A stretch of 6,412 nt of DNA. Source: Paracoccaceae bacterium (GTDB lineage: Bacteria; Pseudomonadota; Alphaproteobacteria; Rhodobacterales; Rhodobacteraceae). The stretch lies in contig SLKB01000196.1 in the NCBI GenBank assembly GCA_007134805.1, positions 1 to 6,412 on the forward strand, written 5' to 3'. Shown here piece by piece: positions 1 to 5,566 of the stretch. The notes beneath the pieces were generated by a model. It was given only the letters and a program-made list of their open reading frames with translations. It was not told the origin of the DNA and ran no database searches. The translations under genes and the position numbers were made by a program. Within the stretch, counting starts at the first letter, position 1; every line of letters starts with the position of its first letter.

Positions 1-579
1 CTCAGTGACGCCGAACTGGCCGAATTGCACGCAGCGGAAACGCTGGTGCCGGGCGAGCCTGTCATCTCCGATGGCTTGGGTTTCTCGGTCGATCTGCGCC
101 CCGCGCAGGGTGCGCGCGTGGGCTACCGCGCCAAGCCACATACGGGTGTGATCGACCTCGACCGGATCGGGGCTTATCCGCCCCGCGATTTCTGGGAGGA
201 GTTGCACAGCGAAGACGGGCAATTGATCCTCGACCCCGGTGCCTTCTACATCCTGGTGAGCCGCGAGGCCGTGCATATCCCGCCGGATTATGCGGCCGAA
301 ATGGCGCCCTATCTGGCGATGGTGGGCGAGTTCCGGGTCCATTACGCGGGCTTTTTCGACCCCGGTTTCGGCCATGCTGCTGCCGGGGGCGCCGGTGCGC
401 GCGGGGTGCTGGAAGTGCGCTGCCACGAGGCGCCATTCGTGCTGGAACATGGCCAGATCGTCGGGCGGCTGGTCTATGAGCGGATGGCAGAGCGGCCCGA
501 GCGGCTTTATGGCGCCGACATCGCCTCGAACTACCAAGGTCAGGGCCTGAAACTCTCCAAACATTTCAGTGCATTGTGA
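1..579 (+). CDS. dcd: 2'-deoxycytidine 5'-triphosphate deaminase, C-terminal part (5' end outside window)
   Basis: This reading frame is open from the first base, so the gene starts to the left; 192 C-terminal residues are visible. The enzyme deaminates dCTP to dUTP and ammonia in the cytoplasm, feeding dTMP synthesis. Visible family features are VHYAGFFDPGFG (residues 113-124 from the edge), the counterpart of the HRIDPGWSG region of E. coli Dcd; a Glu in GVLEVRCHEAPF, in the position of the catalytic Glu after that motif; a GQIVGRLVYERM strand; and the C-terminal ASNYQGQGLKLSKHF, matching the nucleotide-phosphate-binding YQGQ tail. Alphaproteobacteria commonly carry a long form of about 360 residues with two Dcd-like halves, and this would be its second half; that is family knowledge, because the first half is not in the window. 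A TTG at 25 could be mistaken for a start but lies inside the domain. The stop is three bases before the MarC-family gene, suggesting co-transcription. Naming confidence is high; exact substrate (dCTP rather than dUTP) is inferred from family. Confidence 0.87.
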   Translation, partial: LSDAELAELHAAETLVPGEPVISDGLGFSVDLRPAQGARVGYRAKPHTGVIDLDRIGAYPPRDFWEELHSEDGQLILDPGAFYILVSREAVHIPPDYAAEMAPYLAMVGEFRVHYAGFFDPGFGHAAAGGAGARGVLEVRCHEAPFVLEHGQIVGRLVYERMAERPERLYGADIASNYQGQGLKLSKHFSAL

Positions 580-582
580 GCC

Positions 583-1242
583 ATGCTTGAACTGATCGAC
601 ATTGCTTTTCTGATCACGGCCTTCGTCACGCTCTTCGTGGTCATCGACCCGATCGGAACAGCACCCCTGTTCGTGGCGCTGACGCAGGGCATGGACGCAC
701 GCAGGCGGCGCGCAATCGGGTTGCGTGCCTGTATCATCGCGGCGCTATTGCTTGCGTTTTTCGGTGTCGCGGGAGAGGATTTTCTCGCCTTCATCGGCAT
801 TTCCATGCCCGCCTTCCAGATTGCAGGCGGGATCCTGCTGTTTCTGACCGCGCTCGACATGCTGTTTGACCGCCGCACGCAGCGCCGCGCGGGCCATACC
901 GATGAGGGTGCCGGCGTGCAGGCCGATGACCCTTCGGTGTTTCCGCTCGCCATGCCGCTGATCGCCGGGCCGGGTGCAATGGCGACCATGGTGCTCTTGA
1001 TCGGCGAGACCGGGCGCAGCCCGCAGGGTATGGCACTGGTCACGGGCGTCATGCTCGCGGTCATCTTGCTGGTCTTTATCGCGTTTCTGCTGGCAGTACC
1101 GATCGAGCGGGTGCTGCGGCGCACGGGCACGATGGTGATGACGCGGCTCTTCGGTCTGCTGCTGGCCGCGCTCTCGGTACAATTCGTGCTCAATGGCGCA
1201 ACGGCCATCGGCATCCTGCCCGAAGTGAGTGGCGGGCTGTAA
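583..1242 (+). CDS. MarC-family integral membrane protein (UPF0056/NAAT family)
   Basis: A 219-residue inner-membrane protein of the normal length for the MarC family. About six hydrophobic segments are visible, at roughly residues 5-28, 48-70, 75-95, 118-140, 149-172 and 186-208. Two family motifs stand out: IDPIGTAPLF (21-30) after the first helix and PLAMPLIAGPGAMAT (121-135) before the fourth. The charged loop at 96-117 (RRTQRRAGHTDEG) is the expected soluble loop between the two three-helix halves. Family members have been called multiple-antibiotic-resistance proteins or amino-acid transporters, but the E. coli MarC resistance role was not upheld and the substrate is generally unknown, so I assign no transport substrate. 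The ATG is three bases after the dcd stop and has no clear Shine-Dalgarno of its own, which suggests translational coupling to dcd. The 3' end converges on the DUF4167 gene with 15 bases between stop codons. Confidence 0.93.
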   Translation: MLELIDIAFLITAFVTLFVVIDPIGTAPLFVALTQGMDARRRRAIGLRACIIAALLLAFFGVAGEDFLAFIGISMPAFQIAGGILLFLTALDMLFDRRTQRRAGHTDEGAGVQADDPSVFPLAMPLIAGPGAMATMVLLIGETGRSPQGMALVTGVMLAVILLVFIAFLLAVPIERVLRRTGTMVMTRLFGLLLAALSVQFVLNGATAIGILPEVSGGL

Positions 1243-1250
1243 CGCCCGCC
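1231..1250. terminator. GC-rich hairpin at the marC/DUF4167 convergent end (possible bidirectional terminator)
   Basis: A perfect 7-bp inverted repeat, GGCGGGC (1231-1237) and GCCCGCC (1244-1250), encloses the six-base loop TGTAAC, which contains the marC stop codon TAA (1240-1242). It sits where marC and the DUF4167 gene converge, so either transcript would form it. There is no T-run on either side, so it does not meet the classic intrinsic-terminator definition; high-GC alphaproteobacteria often have U-poor termination hairpins. The structure is seen in the sequence; the terminator role is inferred. Confidence 0.45.
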
Positions 1251-1257
1251 CTGCCCC

Positions 1258-1926
1258 TTATTCGGCGGCCGAAGGCTTGGCTTCAGGTTCTGCCTCGGAC
1301 GCGGGCTTGCGGGGCTTGCGCGCAACGCGGCGTGGCTTCGGGGCTTGTTCGCCTTCAGCGGCTTCGCCCTCGGCACTCTTTTTCGCGGCGCGCGGTTTGC
1401 GACGATTGGCGGGCTTCGCCTCGGGGTCCGGCGTCTCGGACTGCGATGGCTCGGAGCGGCTCTCGGGTGTCTCGACCAACGAGGTCTCCCCGCTTGCGTC
1501 GCCCTCCTGCACGGCGAAAGCATCACGCGCGACACCGTTGCGGACCCCGCCCTCTGCGCCCCCCTCAGCTTCATTCCGGCGCTGCTCGTTGCGACGCTGG
1601 TTCTGTTGCTGGCGCTCATCCTGTTGCTGACGGTTGCGCTCTTCCTGCTGCTGGCGGCGGGCCTCCTGCTCGGCCTGCAACTCGCGCTGCGCTTGCGCCA
1701 GCATGCGGGTGTAATGCTCGGCATGTTGCTGGAAATTCTCGGCCGCCACGCGGTCATTCGAGAGCTGGGCATCGCGCGCGAGCACCTGATATTTCTCGAT
1801 GATCTGTTGCGGGGTGCCGCGCACCTTGCCCTCAGGGCCGGAACTGTCGAAGACGCGGTTGACAATATTGCCAAGCGACTTGGGGCGGTTCCCCTTCGAA
1901 CGCGAGCGTTTATTGGGTGATCTCAT
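1258..1926 (-). CDS. DUF4167 domain-containing protein with long disordered tail
   Basis: A 222-residue protein of unknown function. The N-terminal DUF4167 domain is recognisable at about residues 1-82: a basic start (MRSPNKRSRSKGNRPKS), then the conserved SLGNIVNRVFDSSGPEGKVRG and a helical stretch including QQIIEKYQVLARDAQLSND and AAENFQQHAEHYTRML. Residues 83-118 are almost all Q, R, E and N and could form a charged helix or coiled coil. Residues 119-170 are acidic and rich in G/S/P/E. Residues 171-208 hold two Lys/Arg/Pro clusters (NRRKPRAAKK, KPRRVARKPRKP) separated by an acidic patch. No signal peptide or membrane segment is present. The ATG at 1926 is well supported: an in-frame TAA lies at 1932-1930, just upstream, and an AGGA (complement of 1938-1941) sits 11 bases away. 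As I recall, the gene commonly follows prfA-prmC in alphaproteobacteria. A nucleic-acid or ribosome-linked role is only inference from charge and neighbours. Confidence 0.9.
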   Translation of the reverse strand: MRSPNKRSRSKGNRPKSLGNIVNRVFDSSGPEGKVRGTPQQIIEKYQVLARDAQLSNDRVAAENFQQHAEHYTRMLAQAQRELQAEQEARRQQQEERNRQQQDERQQQNQRRNEQRRNEAEGGAEGGVRNGVARDAFAVQEGDASGETSLVETPESRSEPSQSETPDPEAKPANRRKPRAAKKSAEGEAAEGEQAPKPRRVARKPRKPASEAEPEAKPSAAE

Positions 1927-1959
1927 GCTTTAAACTGTCCTGCCTGATCGGGCATGTCG

Positions 1960-2006
1960 CGCAGCAGTTCCATGTCGGACCATGTCGATACCGGACATCT
2001 GCTGCG
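1960..2006 (-). repeat. Inverted repeat able to form an extended stem in the DUF4167 leader
   Basis: Outer arms CGCAGCAG (plus strand 1960-1967) and CTGCTGCG (1999-2006) are perfectly complementary over 8 bp. Immediately inside, ATGTC pairs with GACAT, and GG with CC past a single bulged base, giving about 15 pairs interrupted by a four-base bulge on one side. The structure ends about 34 bases before the DUF4167 start codon, so it would lie in the 5' leader of that mRNA. The pairing is read directly from the sequence; any regulatory function is inference. Confidence 0.45.
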
Positions 2007-2017
2007 GATGGGAGTAT

Positions 2018-2047
2018 CAGGCGCGCGCCGAATTCGCATCGCGCCTG
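2018..2047 (-). repeat. 8-bp perfect inverted repeat upstream of DUF4167
   Basis: CAGGCGCG (2018-2025) and CGCGCCTG (2040-2047) are perfectly complementary with a 14-base spacer, which itself contains the palindrome CGAATTCG (2029-2036). No T-run follows on either strand, so it does not look like a standard intrinsic terminator for prmC. It could be a leader hairpin, a dyad binding site, or a U-less terminator. Confidence 0.4.
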
Positions 2048-2061
2048 TGAATTGTCTCTGC

Positions 2062-2087
2062 CATGACACAGCCCGCATGACAAGCCC
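2062..2087. repeat. Imperfect tandem direct repeat CATGACA(C)AGCCC
   Basis: CATGACACAGCCC (2062-2074) and CATGACAAGCCC (2076-2087) are near-identical copies with a 14-base period, differing by one inserted C. A third CATGA occurs at 2093-2097. Such spacing could suit a tandem operator or be a small duplication. On the minus strand one copy contains TTGTCA, a weak -35-like hexamer, but a good -10 does not follow at 16-18 bases. Confidence 0.35.
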
Positions 2088-2151
2088 CCCTGCATGAAAA
2101 CACGGGTTTTTCCTGTCTATGTGACCCGGAGTGCCCCCGGAATGGCAAAGA

Positions 2152-2997
2152 TCAGCCGATACGCGCCTGCCCGATCACGACCCGGTCATGTCCGGAAAGG
2201 TCCTGCAACACCTCGATCTGCTGAAATCCGGCGTGATCGAACAGCGCTGCAACCGATTGTCCCTGCTTGTGGCCGATCTCGACCATCAGCCAGCCGCCGG
2301 GTTGCAGATGCTCCGGGGCTTGCGCGCAGATATGGCGATAGGCCGCGAGGCCAGAGCCATCGCACTCGACAGGCACCAGCGCGCCGCGCGGCTCCCAATC
2401 GCGCACCTCGGGGGCGAGGTCTGCGAATTCTGTGGCGCCGATATAGGGCGGGTTGGCGACGATCAGATCATAACGCCCCGAGACAGCGCCGAACCAATCC
2501 GATTGCGCGAACTCGGCGCGTGGTTCGAGCGCCAGCGCGCGCGCATTCACGCGCGCGACCGCCAGTGCTACAGACGAGATATCCACTCCGAGGCCCCGCG
2601 CCTGCGGGCGTTCCGCCAAAAGTGTCAGCAGGATCACCCCGCTGCCCGTGCCCAGATCGAGCACTGTCTGGAACGGCTGCTCCAGCGCGGCCTGGATCAG
2701 GGTCTCGGTCTCGGGGCGGGGGTCGAGCACATCACGGCTGACCTGAAACCGTCGTCCCCAGAACAGCCGCTCGCCGATGATCTGCGCCACGGGCTGATGC
2801 GCTGCACGCGCAGCGATGGCGGCGCGAAACCCTTCCATCTGCGCCTCTGTCATTTGCGCGCCCATCTCGAGGAGCAGCCGGTCGGGGGCAATGCCCAGCG
2901 CATGGGAGAGCAAGCGCCGCGCATCGCGCGGCGCCCCCTCGATCTGCGCGGTACGCAGCCGCGCCACCCCTTCAGCCAGCGCGTCCGAGACGCGCAT
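2152..2997 (-). CDS. prmC: Peptide chain release factor N5-glutamine methyltransferase
   Basis: A 281-residue cytoplasmic SAM-dependent methyltransferase, normal in length for PrmC/HemK. It methylates the side-chain amide of the glutamine in the GGQ motif of release factors RF1 and RF2. An N-terminal helical domain (about 1-75) is followed by the family signature PVAQIIGERLFWGRRF (69-84) and LDPRPETE (91-98), the SAM-binding motif DLGTGSG (114-120), an acidic residue in VDISSVAL (139-146) that should contact the SAM ribose, and the catalytic NPPY (182-185), which binds the substrate glutamine. The ATG at 2997 is preferred over a GTG three bases upstream because a GGAGG (complement of 3002-3006) lies four bases from the ATG but only one from the GTG. 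The ATG overlaps the prfA stop as TGATG, so the two genes are translationally coupled, and the substrate gene lies directly upstream of its modifying enzyme. Confidence 0.97.
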   Translation of the reverse strand: MRVSDALAEGVARLRTAQIEGAPRDARRLLSHALGIAPDRLLLEMGAQMTEAQMEGFRAAIAARAAHQPVAQIIGERLFWGRRFQVSRDVLDPRPETETLIQAALEQPFQTVLDLGTGSGVILLTLLAERPQARGLGVDISSVALAVARVNARALALEPRAEFAQSDWFGAVSGRYDLIVANPPYIGATEFADLAPEVRDWEPRGALVPVECDGSGLAAYRHICAQAPEHLQPGGWLMVEIGHKQGQSVAALFDHAGFQQIEVLQDLSGHDRVVIGQARIG

Positions 2998-4052
2998 CAC
3001 GCCTCCATCGCCGCAAGCCGCGCCGCCTGATCGGCCGCGATCAGCGCGTCGATCACCTCGTCGAGATCGCCCTGCATCACCGCATCCAGCTTGTAGAGCG
3101 TCAGGTTGATGCGGTGGTCGGTCATGCGGCCTTGCGGGAAATTATAGGTGCGGATGCGTTCGGAGCGGTCGCCCGAGCCGACCTGCGCGCGCCGATCCTC
3201 GGCGCGCGCCGCGTCGGCGCGCTGGCGCTCCATGTCATAGAGCTTCGCACGCAGCACCTGCATGGCAATGGCGCGGTTCTGATGCTGCGATTTCTCCGAC
3301 GAGGTGACGACGATCCCCGTGGGCAGATGCGTGATCCGCACCGCCGAGTCGGTCGTGTTGACATGCTGCCCCCCTGCCCCCGAGGCGCGCATCGTGTCGA
3401 TGCGGATATCCTGTGCGGGGATGTCGATATCGACCTCTTCGGCCTCGGGCAGCACTGCGACAGTAGCCGCCGAGGTATGAATCCGCCCGCCCGATTCGGT
3501 GACAGGTACGCGTTGGACACGATGCACGCCCGACTCGAATTTCAGCCGCGCGAACACACCCTCGCCCACAATCCGCAATACTGCCTCACGCAGCCCACCG
3601 AGTTCGGTTTCGGCGAGGCTGACAAGCTGCACCTGCCAGCCTTTTGCTTCACTGTAGCGCTGATACATGCGCATCAGGTCCGCGGCGAAGAGGCTTGCCT
3701 CTTCGCCGCCCGTACCGGGGCGCAGCTCGATCAGCGCAGGGCGGGCATCGGCGGCGTCCTTGGGCAGCAGCGCCAGCCGCAGTGCATGCTCCAGTTCGGG
3801 CAGCGCTGCCTCCAGCCGCGAGAGTTCCTCTTCGGCCAGCGCCCGCATCTCGGGGTCGGCGAGCATCGCGCGAGCCTCTTCGCGCTGGGCGACTGCCGAT
3901 TTCCAGGCCTTGATCTGCGCCACCACCGGTTTCAATTCGGCATATTCGCGGGTGATCCCGGCTATTTCAGCGGGTTCGGCGCCTTCCATCAGGCGCGCCT
4001 CGAGAAAGCCGAAACGGCGGGTGATCTGATCTAGCGTCTGGGCTGCGAACAT
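2997..4052 (-). CDS. prfA: Peptide chain release factor 1 (RF1)
   Basis: A 351-residue class I release factor that recognises UAA and UAG in the ribosomal A site and triggers hydrolysis of peptidyl-tRNA. The N-terminal helical domain spans about residues 1-100. The [17 protein letters not shown] region (110-126) opens the central domain. The PxT codon-recognition motif is PVT (183-185) in [18 protein letters not shown], which identifies RF1 rather than RF2 (SPF). The catalytic GGQ is at 227-229 in [16 protein letters not shown]. The C-terminal domain ends in a conserved [21 protein letters not shown] run (301-321). I chose the ATG at 4052 because AGAGGTG lies just upstream and it gives normal family length; a TTG at 4088 would add 12 residues ([12 protein letters not shown]) not expected in the family. 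It is the first gene of a leftward cluster with prmC and DUF4167. Confidence 0.98.
   Translation of the reverse strand: MFAAQTLDQITRRFGFLEARLMEGAEPAEIAGITREYAELKPVVAQIKAWKSAVAQREEARAMLADPEMRALAEEELSRLEAALPELEHALRLALLPKDAADARPALIELRPGTGGEEASLFAADLMRMYQRYSEAKGWQVQLVSLAETELGGLREAVLRIVGEGVFARLKFESGVHRVQRVPVTESGGRIHTSAATVAVLPEAEEVDIDIPAQDIRIDTMRASGAGGQHVNTTDSAVRITHLPTGIVVTSSEKSQHQNRAIAMQVLRAKLYDMERQRADAARAEDRRAQVGSGDRSERIRTYNFPQGRMTDHRINLTLYKLDAVMQGDLDEVIDALIAADQAARLAAMEA
3002..3006 (-). promoter_or_regulatory. Ribosome binding site of prmC (GGAGG), inside prfA
   Basis: The complement reads GGAGG within the last codons of prfA, four bases upstream of the prmC ATG at 2997. Its spacing favours that ATG over the GTG at 3000. 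Confidence 0.6.
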
Positions 4053-4054
4053 GG

Positions 4055-4061
4055 CACCTCT
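4055..4061 (-). promoter_or_regulatory. Ribosome binding site of prfA (AGAGGTG)
   Basis: The complement reads AGAGGTG, a six-of-seven match to the GGAGGTG anti-SD complement, with its GAGG core four bases from the ATG at 4052. It decides the prfA start in favour of the 351-residue product. Confidence 0.6.
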
Positions 4062-4096
4062 GATGGCCAAATCCGCCCCCCCGGTCAAGCCCGCGC

Positions 4097-4125
4097 TGGA
4101 CGCTCGCGCGCACAGGCCCTATGAC
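4097..4125 (+). promoter_or_regulatory. Candidate sigma-70-type promoter for the CorC-like gene
   Basis: TGGACG (4097-4102) and TATGAC (4120-4125) are separated by exactly 17 bases, each matching four of six positions of the TTGACA/TATAAT consensus. Transcription would start near 4132, giving a leader of roughly 37 bases before the ATG at 4169. It lies in the divergent gap to prfA, where a rightward promoter is needed. The match is weak enough to occur by chance. Confidence 0.3.
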
Positions 4126-4168
4126 GGGGGACAGGCGTGCTGCGCCGCAGGATCAGGACTAGGGGACA

Positions 4169-5482
4169 ATGGGCGATCTCGCCGCGTATCTTGACACGGC
4201 TTTCTGGGTATCAGTGGGCGCCATTCTCCTTCTGCTGGTGATCTCGGGGCTCTTTTCGGGCTCGGAAACCGCGCTGACGGCCTCCAGTCGAGGCAAGCTC
4301 AAGGCCCAGGCCGACAAGGGCGATGCCGGAGCCGAGCGCGCGCTGGAACTCACCGAGGATAACGAGCGCATGATCGGCGCGATCCTCTTGGGCAACAATC
4401 TGGTCAATATCCTTGCCGCCTCGCTCGCGACCGCACTCTTCACCCGGCTTTTTGGCGATAGCGGGGTGGCGCTGGCCACGCTGGTGATGACGCTGCTGGT
4501 GCTGGTCTTTGCCGAAGTGCTGCCCAAGACCTACGCGATCTCGAACCCGGAATCCGCCGCGACGCGGGTCTCGCGCGTGCTGCGCTATGTGGTCGCCATC
4601 TTCTCGCCCATCGTCACGGTGGTCCGCTGGATCGTGCGCCGCGTGCTGGCGCTGTTCGGTGTGACCATCGACCCCGACAGCAACATCATGTCGGTGCATG
4701 AGGAGATCGCGGGCACACTCGCGCTGGGGCATTCCACTGGATCGGTCGAGAAGGAGCATCGCGACAGGCTTCTGGGTGCGCTGGACCTCTCCGAGCGCAC
4801 AGTCGAAGAGATCATGCGCCACCGCAGCCAGATCGAGACCGTCAATGCCGATGATCCAATCGAGGCGATCATCGCGCAATCCATCGCCTCGCCGCATTCG
4901 CGCCTGCCGATGTATCGCGAGGACCCCGAGAACATCATCGGCGTGCTCTATGCCCGCGATCTGGTGCGCGAGATGCACCGGATGGTGCTGGAAGCCGGCG
5001 GGGACTATGCCGCCACGCGCGGGCTCGACCTCGAGGCACTGGCCCGCCCGCCCTATTTCGTGCCCGAAACCACGCCGCTGGACGAGCAGATGCAGGAATT
5101 CCTGCGCCTGCGGCGCCATTTCGCGCTGGTGGTCGATGAATATGGCGCGCTGCACGGGCTGATCACGCTGGAGGATATTCTCGAAGAGATCGTGGGCGAA
5201 ATCGAAGACGAATATGACACCGAACTCGCCCCCGAGATCGAGATTGCCGCATCGGGCGAGGTTGGGGTCGATGGTGCGATGACGATCCGCGATCTCAACC
5301 GCGCGATGGACTGGTCGCTACCCGATGAAGAGGCCGTGACGGTCGCGGGGCTGGTGATCCATGAGGCGCAGACCATCCCCGAAGAGGGGCAGGTATTTTC
5401 TTTCCACGGCACACGTTTTGAAATCCTCGAGCGGGAGGGCAACCGGATCACGCGGCTCAGCCTGCGCCGGATGGACGGTTGA
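4169..5482 (+). CDS. CNNM/CorC-type membrane protein with DUF21, paired CBS and CorC_HlyC domains
   Basis: A 437-residue inner-membrane protein of the 'hemolysin C/CorC family transporter' group, normal in length. The DUF21 (CNNM) membrane domain occupies about residues 1-165, with hydrophobic segments near 11-30, 70-92, 98-117 and 137-160. It carries the motif SGLFSGSETALTA (26-38), GNNLVNI (75-81) and FAEVLPKTYA (114-123). Two cytoplasmic CBS domains follow at about 205-275 and 290-350, the second ending in the typical VVDEYGALHGLITLEDILEE (321-340). The CorC_HlyC transporter-associated domain covers about 360-435 (VDGAMTIRDLNRAM, VAGLVIHEAQTIPEEGQVF). Characterised CNNM/CorC relatives export or regulate Mg2+ (sometimes Co2+); true haemolysin activity is not implied. 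AGGGG (4161-4165) sits three bases before the ATG and AGGA (4155-4158) ten bases before it. The gene is monocistronic here: divergent from prfA and convergent with the ABC ATPase gene. Confidence 0.93.
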   Translation: MGDLAAYLDTAFWVSVGAILLLLVISGLFSGSETALTASSRGKLKAQADKGDAGAERALELTEDNERMIGAILLGNNLVNILAASLATALFTRLFGDSGVALATLVMTLLVLVFAEVLPKTYAISNPESAATRVSRVLRYVVAIFSPIVTVVRWIVRRVLALFGVTIDPDSNIMSVHEEIAGTLALGHSTGSVEKEHRDRLLGALDLSERTVEEIMRHRSQIETVNADDPIEAIIAQSIASPHSRLPMYREDPENIIGVLYARDLVREMHRMVLEAGGDYAATRGLDLEALARPPYFVPETTPLDEQMQEFLRLRRHFALVVDEYGALHGLITLEDILEEIVGEIEDEYDTELAPEIEIAASGEVGVDGAMTIRDLNRAMDWSLPDEEAVTVAGLVIHEAQTIPEEGQVFSFHGTRFEILEREGNRITRLSLRRMDG

Positions 5483-5486
5483 GGGT

Positions 5487-5504
5487 GCACCCGCAACGCG
5501 GTGC
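5487..5504. terminator. Possible terminator hairpin after the CorC-like gene
   Basis: GCACC (5487-5491) pairs with GGTGC (5500-5504); inside, past a bulged C, GC pairs with GC around an AAC loop. It begins four bases after the stop codon at 5480-5482, and overlaps the 10-bp palindrome GGGTGCACCC (5483-5492). The nearest T-run (five T, 5530-5534) is about 25 bases further on, too far for a canonical intrinsic terminator. The 84-base convergent gap (5483-5566) must hold the ends of both transcripts, so some termination signal is expected here. Confidence 0.3.
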
Positions 5505-5566
5505 CGGGCCGCAGGCGTGGTATTGAGTATTTTTGGCAAGAAAATGAATGGTTTGAACGCCGTTTC

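Larger units (their letters stand above)
1927..2151 (-). promoter_or_regulatory. 225-bp spacer between prmC and DUF4167, with inverted and direct repeats
   Basis: No supported coding sequence lies here. In the leftward direction, from prmC to DUF4167, the spacer holds an AT-rich patch near 2096-2112, an imperfect direct repeat (2062-2087), an inverted repeat (2018-2047), a longer inverted repeat (1960-2006), a short TGCC/GGCA stem (1941-1954) and the AGGA ribosome-binding site (1938-1941). The length contrasts with the one-base overlap between prfA and prmC, so DUF4167 probably has its own promoter or a structured leader in addition to any read-through. I could not identify a convincing -35/-10 pair. 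Confidence 0.4.

Noticed and set aside
540..1874. A 444-codon open frame on the minus strand covering marC and most of DUF4167
   Set aside because: It is antisense to a clear MarC-family gene and out of frame with DUF4167; its translation is Arg/Ser/Pro-rich with no domain. Long antisense open frames are common in GC-rich coding DNA.
1345..1920. A 191-codon plus-strand frame with a strongly hydrophobic Leu-rich stretch resembling a membrane protein
   Set aside because: It is antisense to the Q/R-rich part of DUF4167; CAG/CAA-rich codons read backwards give Leu codons, which explains the apparent membrane segment.
1910..2095. A 61-codon minus-strand frame with several Cys residues upstream of and overlapping the DUF4167 start
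   Set aside because: No ribosome-binding site or recognisable motif was evident and composition looks random; it could be a leader peptide only if conserved in relatives, which cannot be checked here.
2096..2112. GAAAAC/GTTTTTC-type AT-rich stem between prmC and the tandem repeat
   Set aside because: Only 5-6 weak pairs with a bulge and no adjacent GC stem, insufficient to call a terminator.
2535..2557. Alternating CG runs forming an 8-bp inverted repeat inside prmC
   Set aside because: It encodes Ala/Arg-rich residues of PrmC (RVNARALAL region); GC-rich codon choice explains it, though such runs can be Z-DNA-prone.
2131..4034. Plus-strand open frames of about 300 codons opposite prmC and prfA
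   Set aside because: Both are antisense to unmistakable PrmC and RF1 sequences with intact catalytic motifs, and their translations show no family features.
4053..4088. A TTG-initiated 12-residue extension of RF1 and a TTGACC hexamer as a prfA -35 box
   Set aside because: The extension is not expected in the family, and the ATG at 4052 has a good Shine-Dalgarno. The hexamer at 17-base spacing leads to CATCAG, a poor -10, and the start site would fall almost on the ATG.
4211..5155. A 314-codon minus-strand frame opposite the CorC-like gene, rich in His/Asp/Gln
   Set aside because: Antisense shadow of a gene with clear DUF21 and CBS domains; the composition reflects reversed GC-rich codons.
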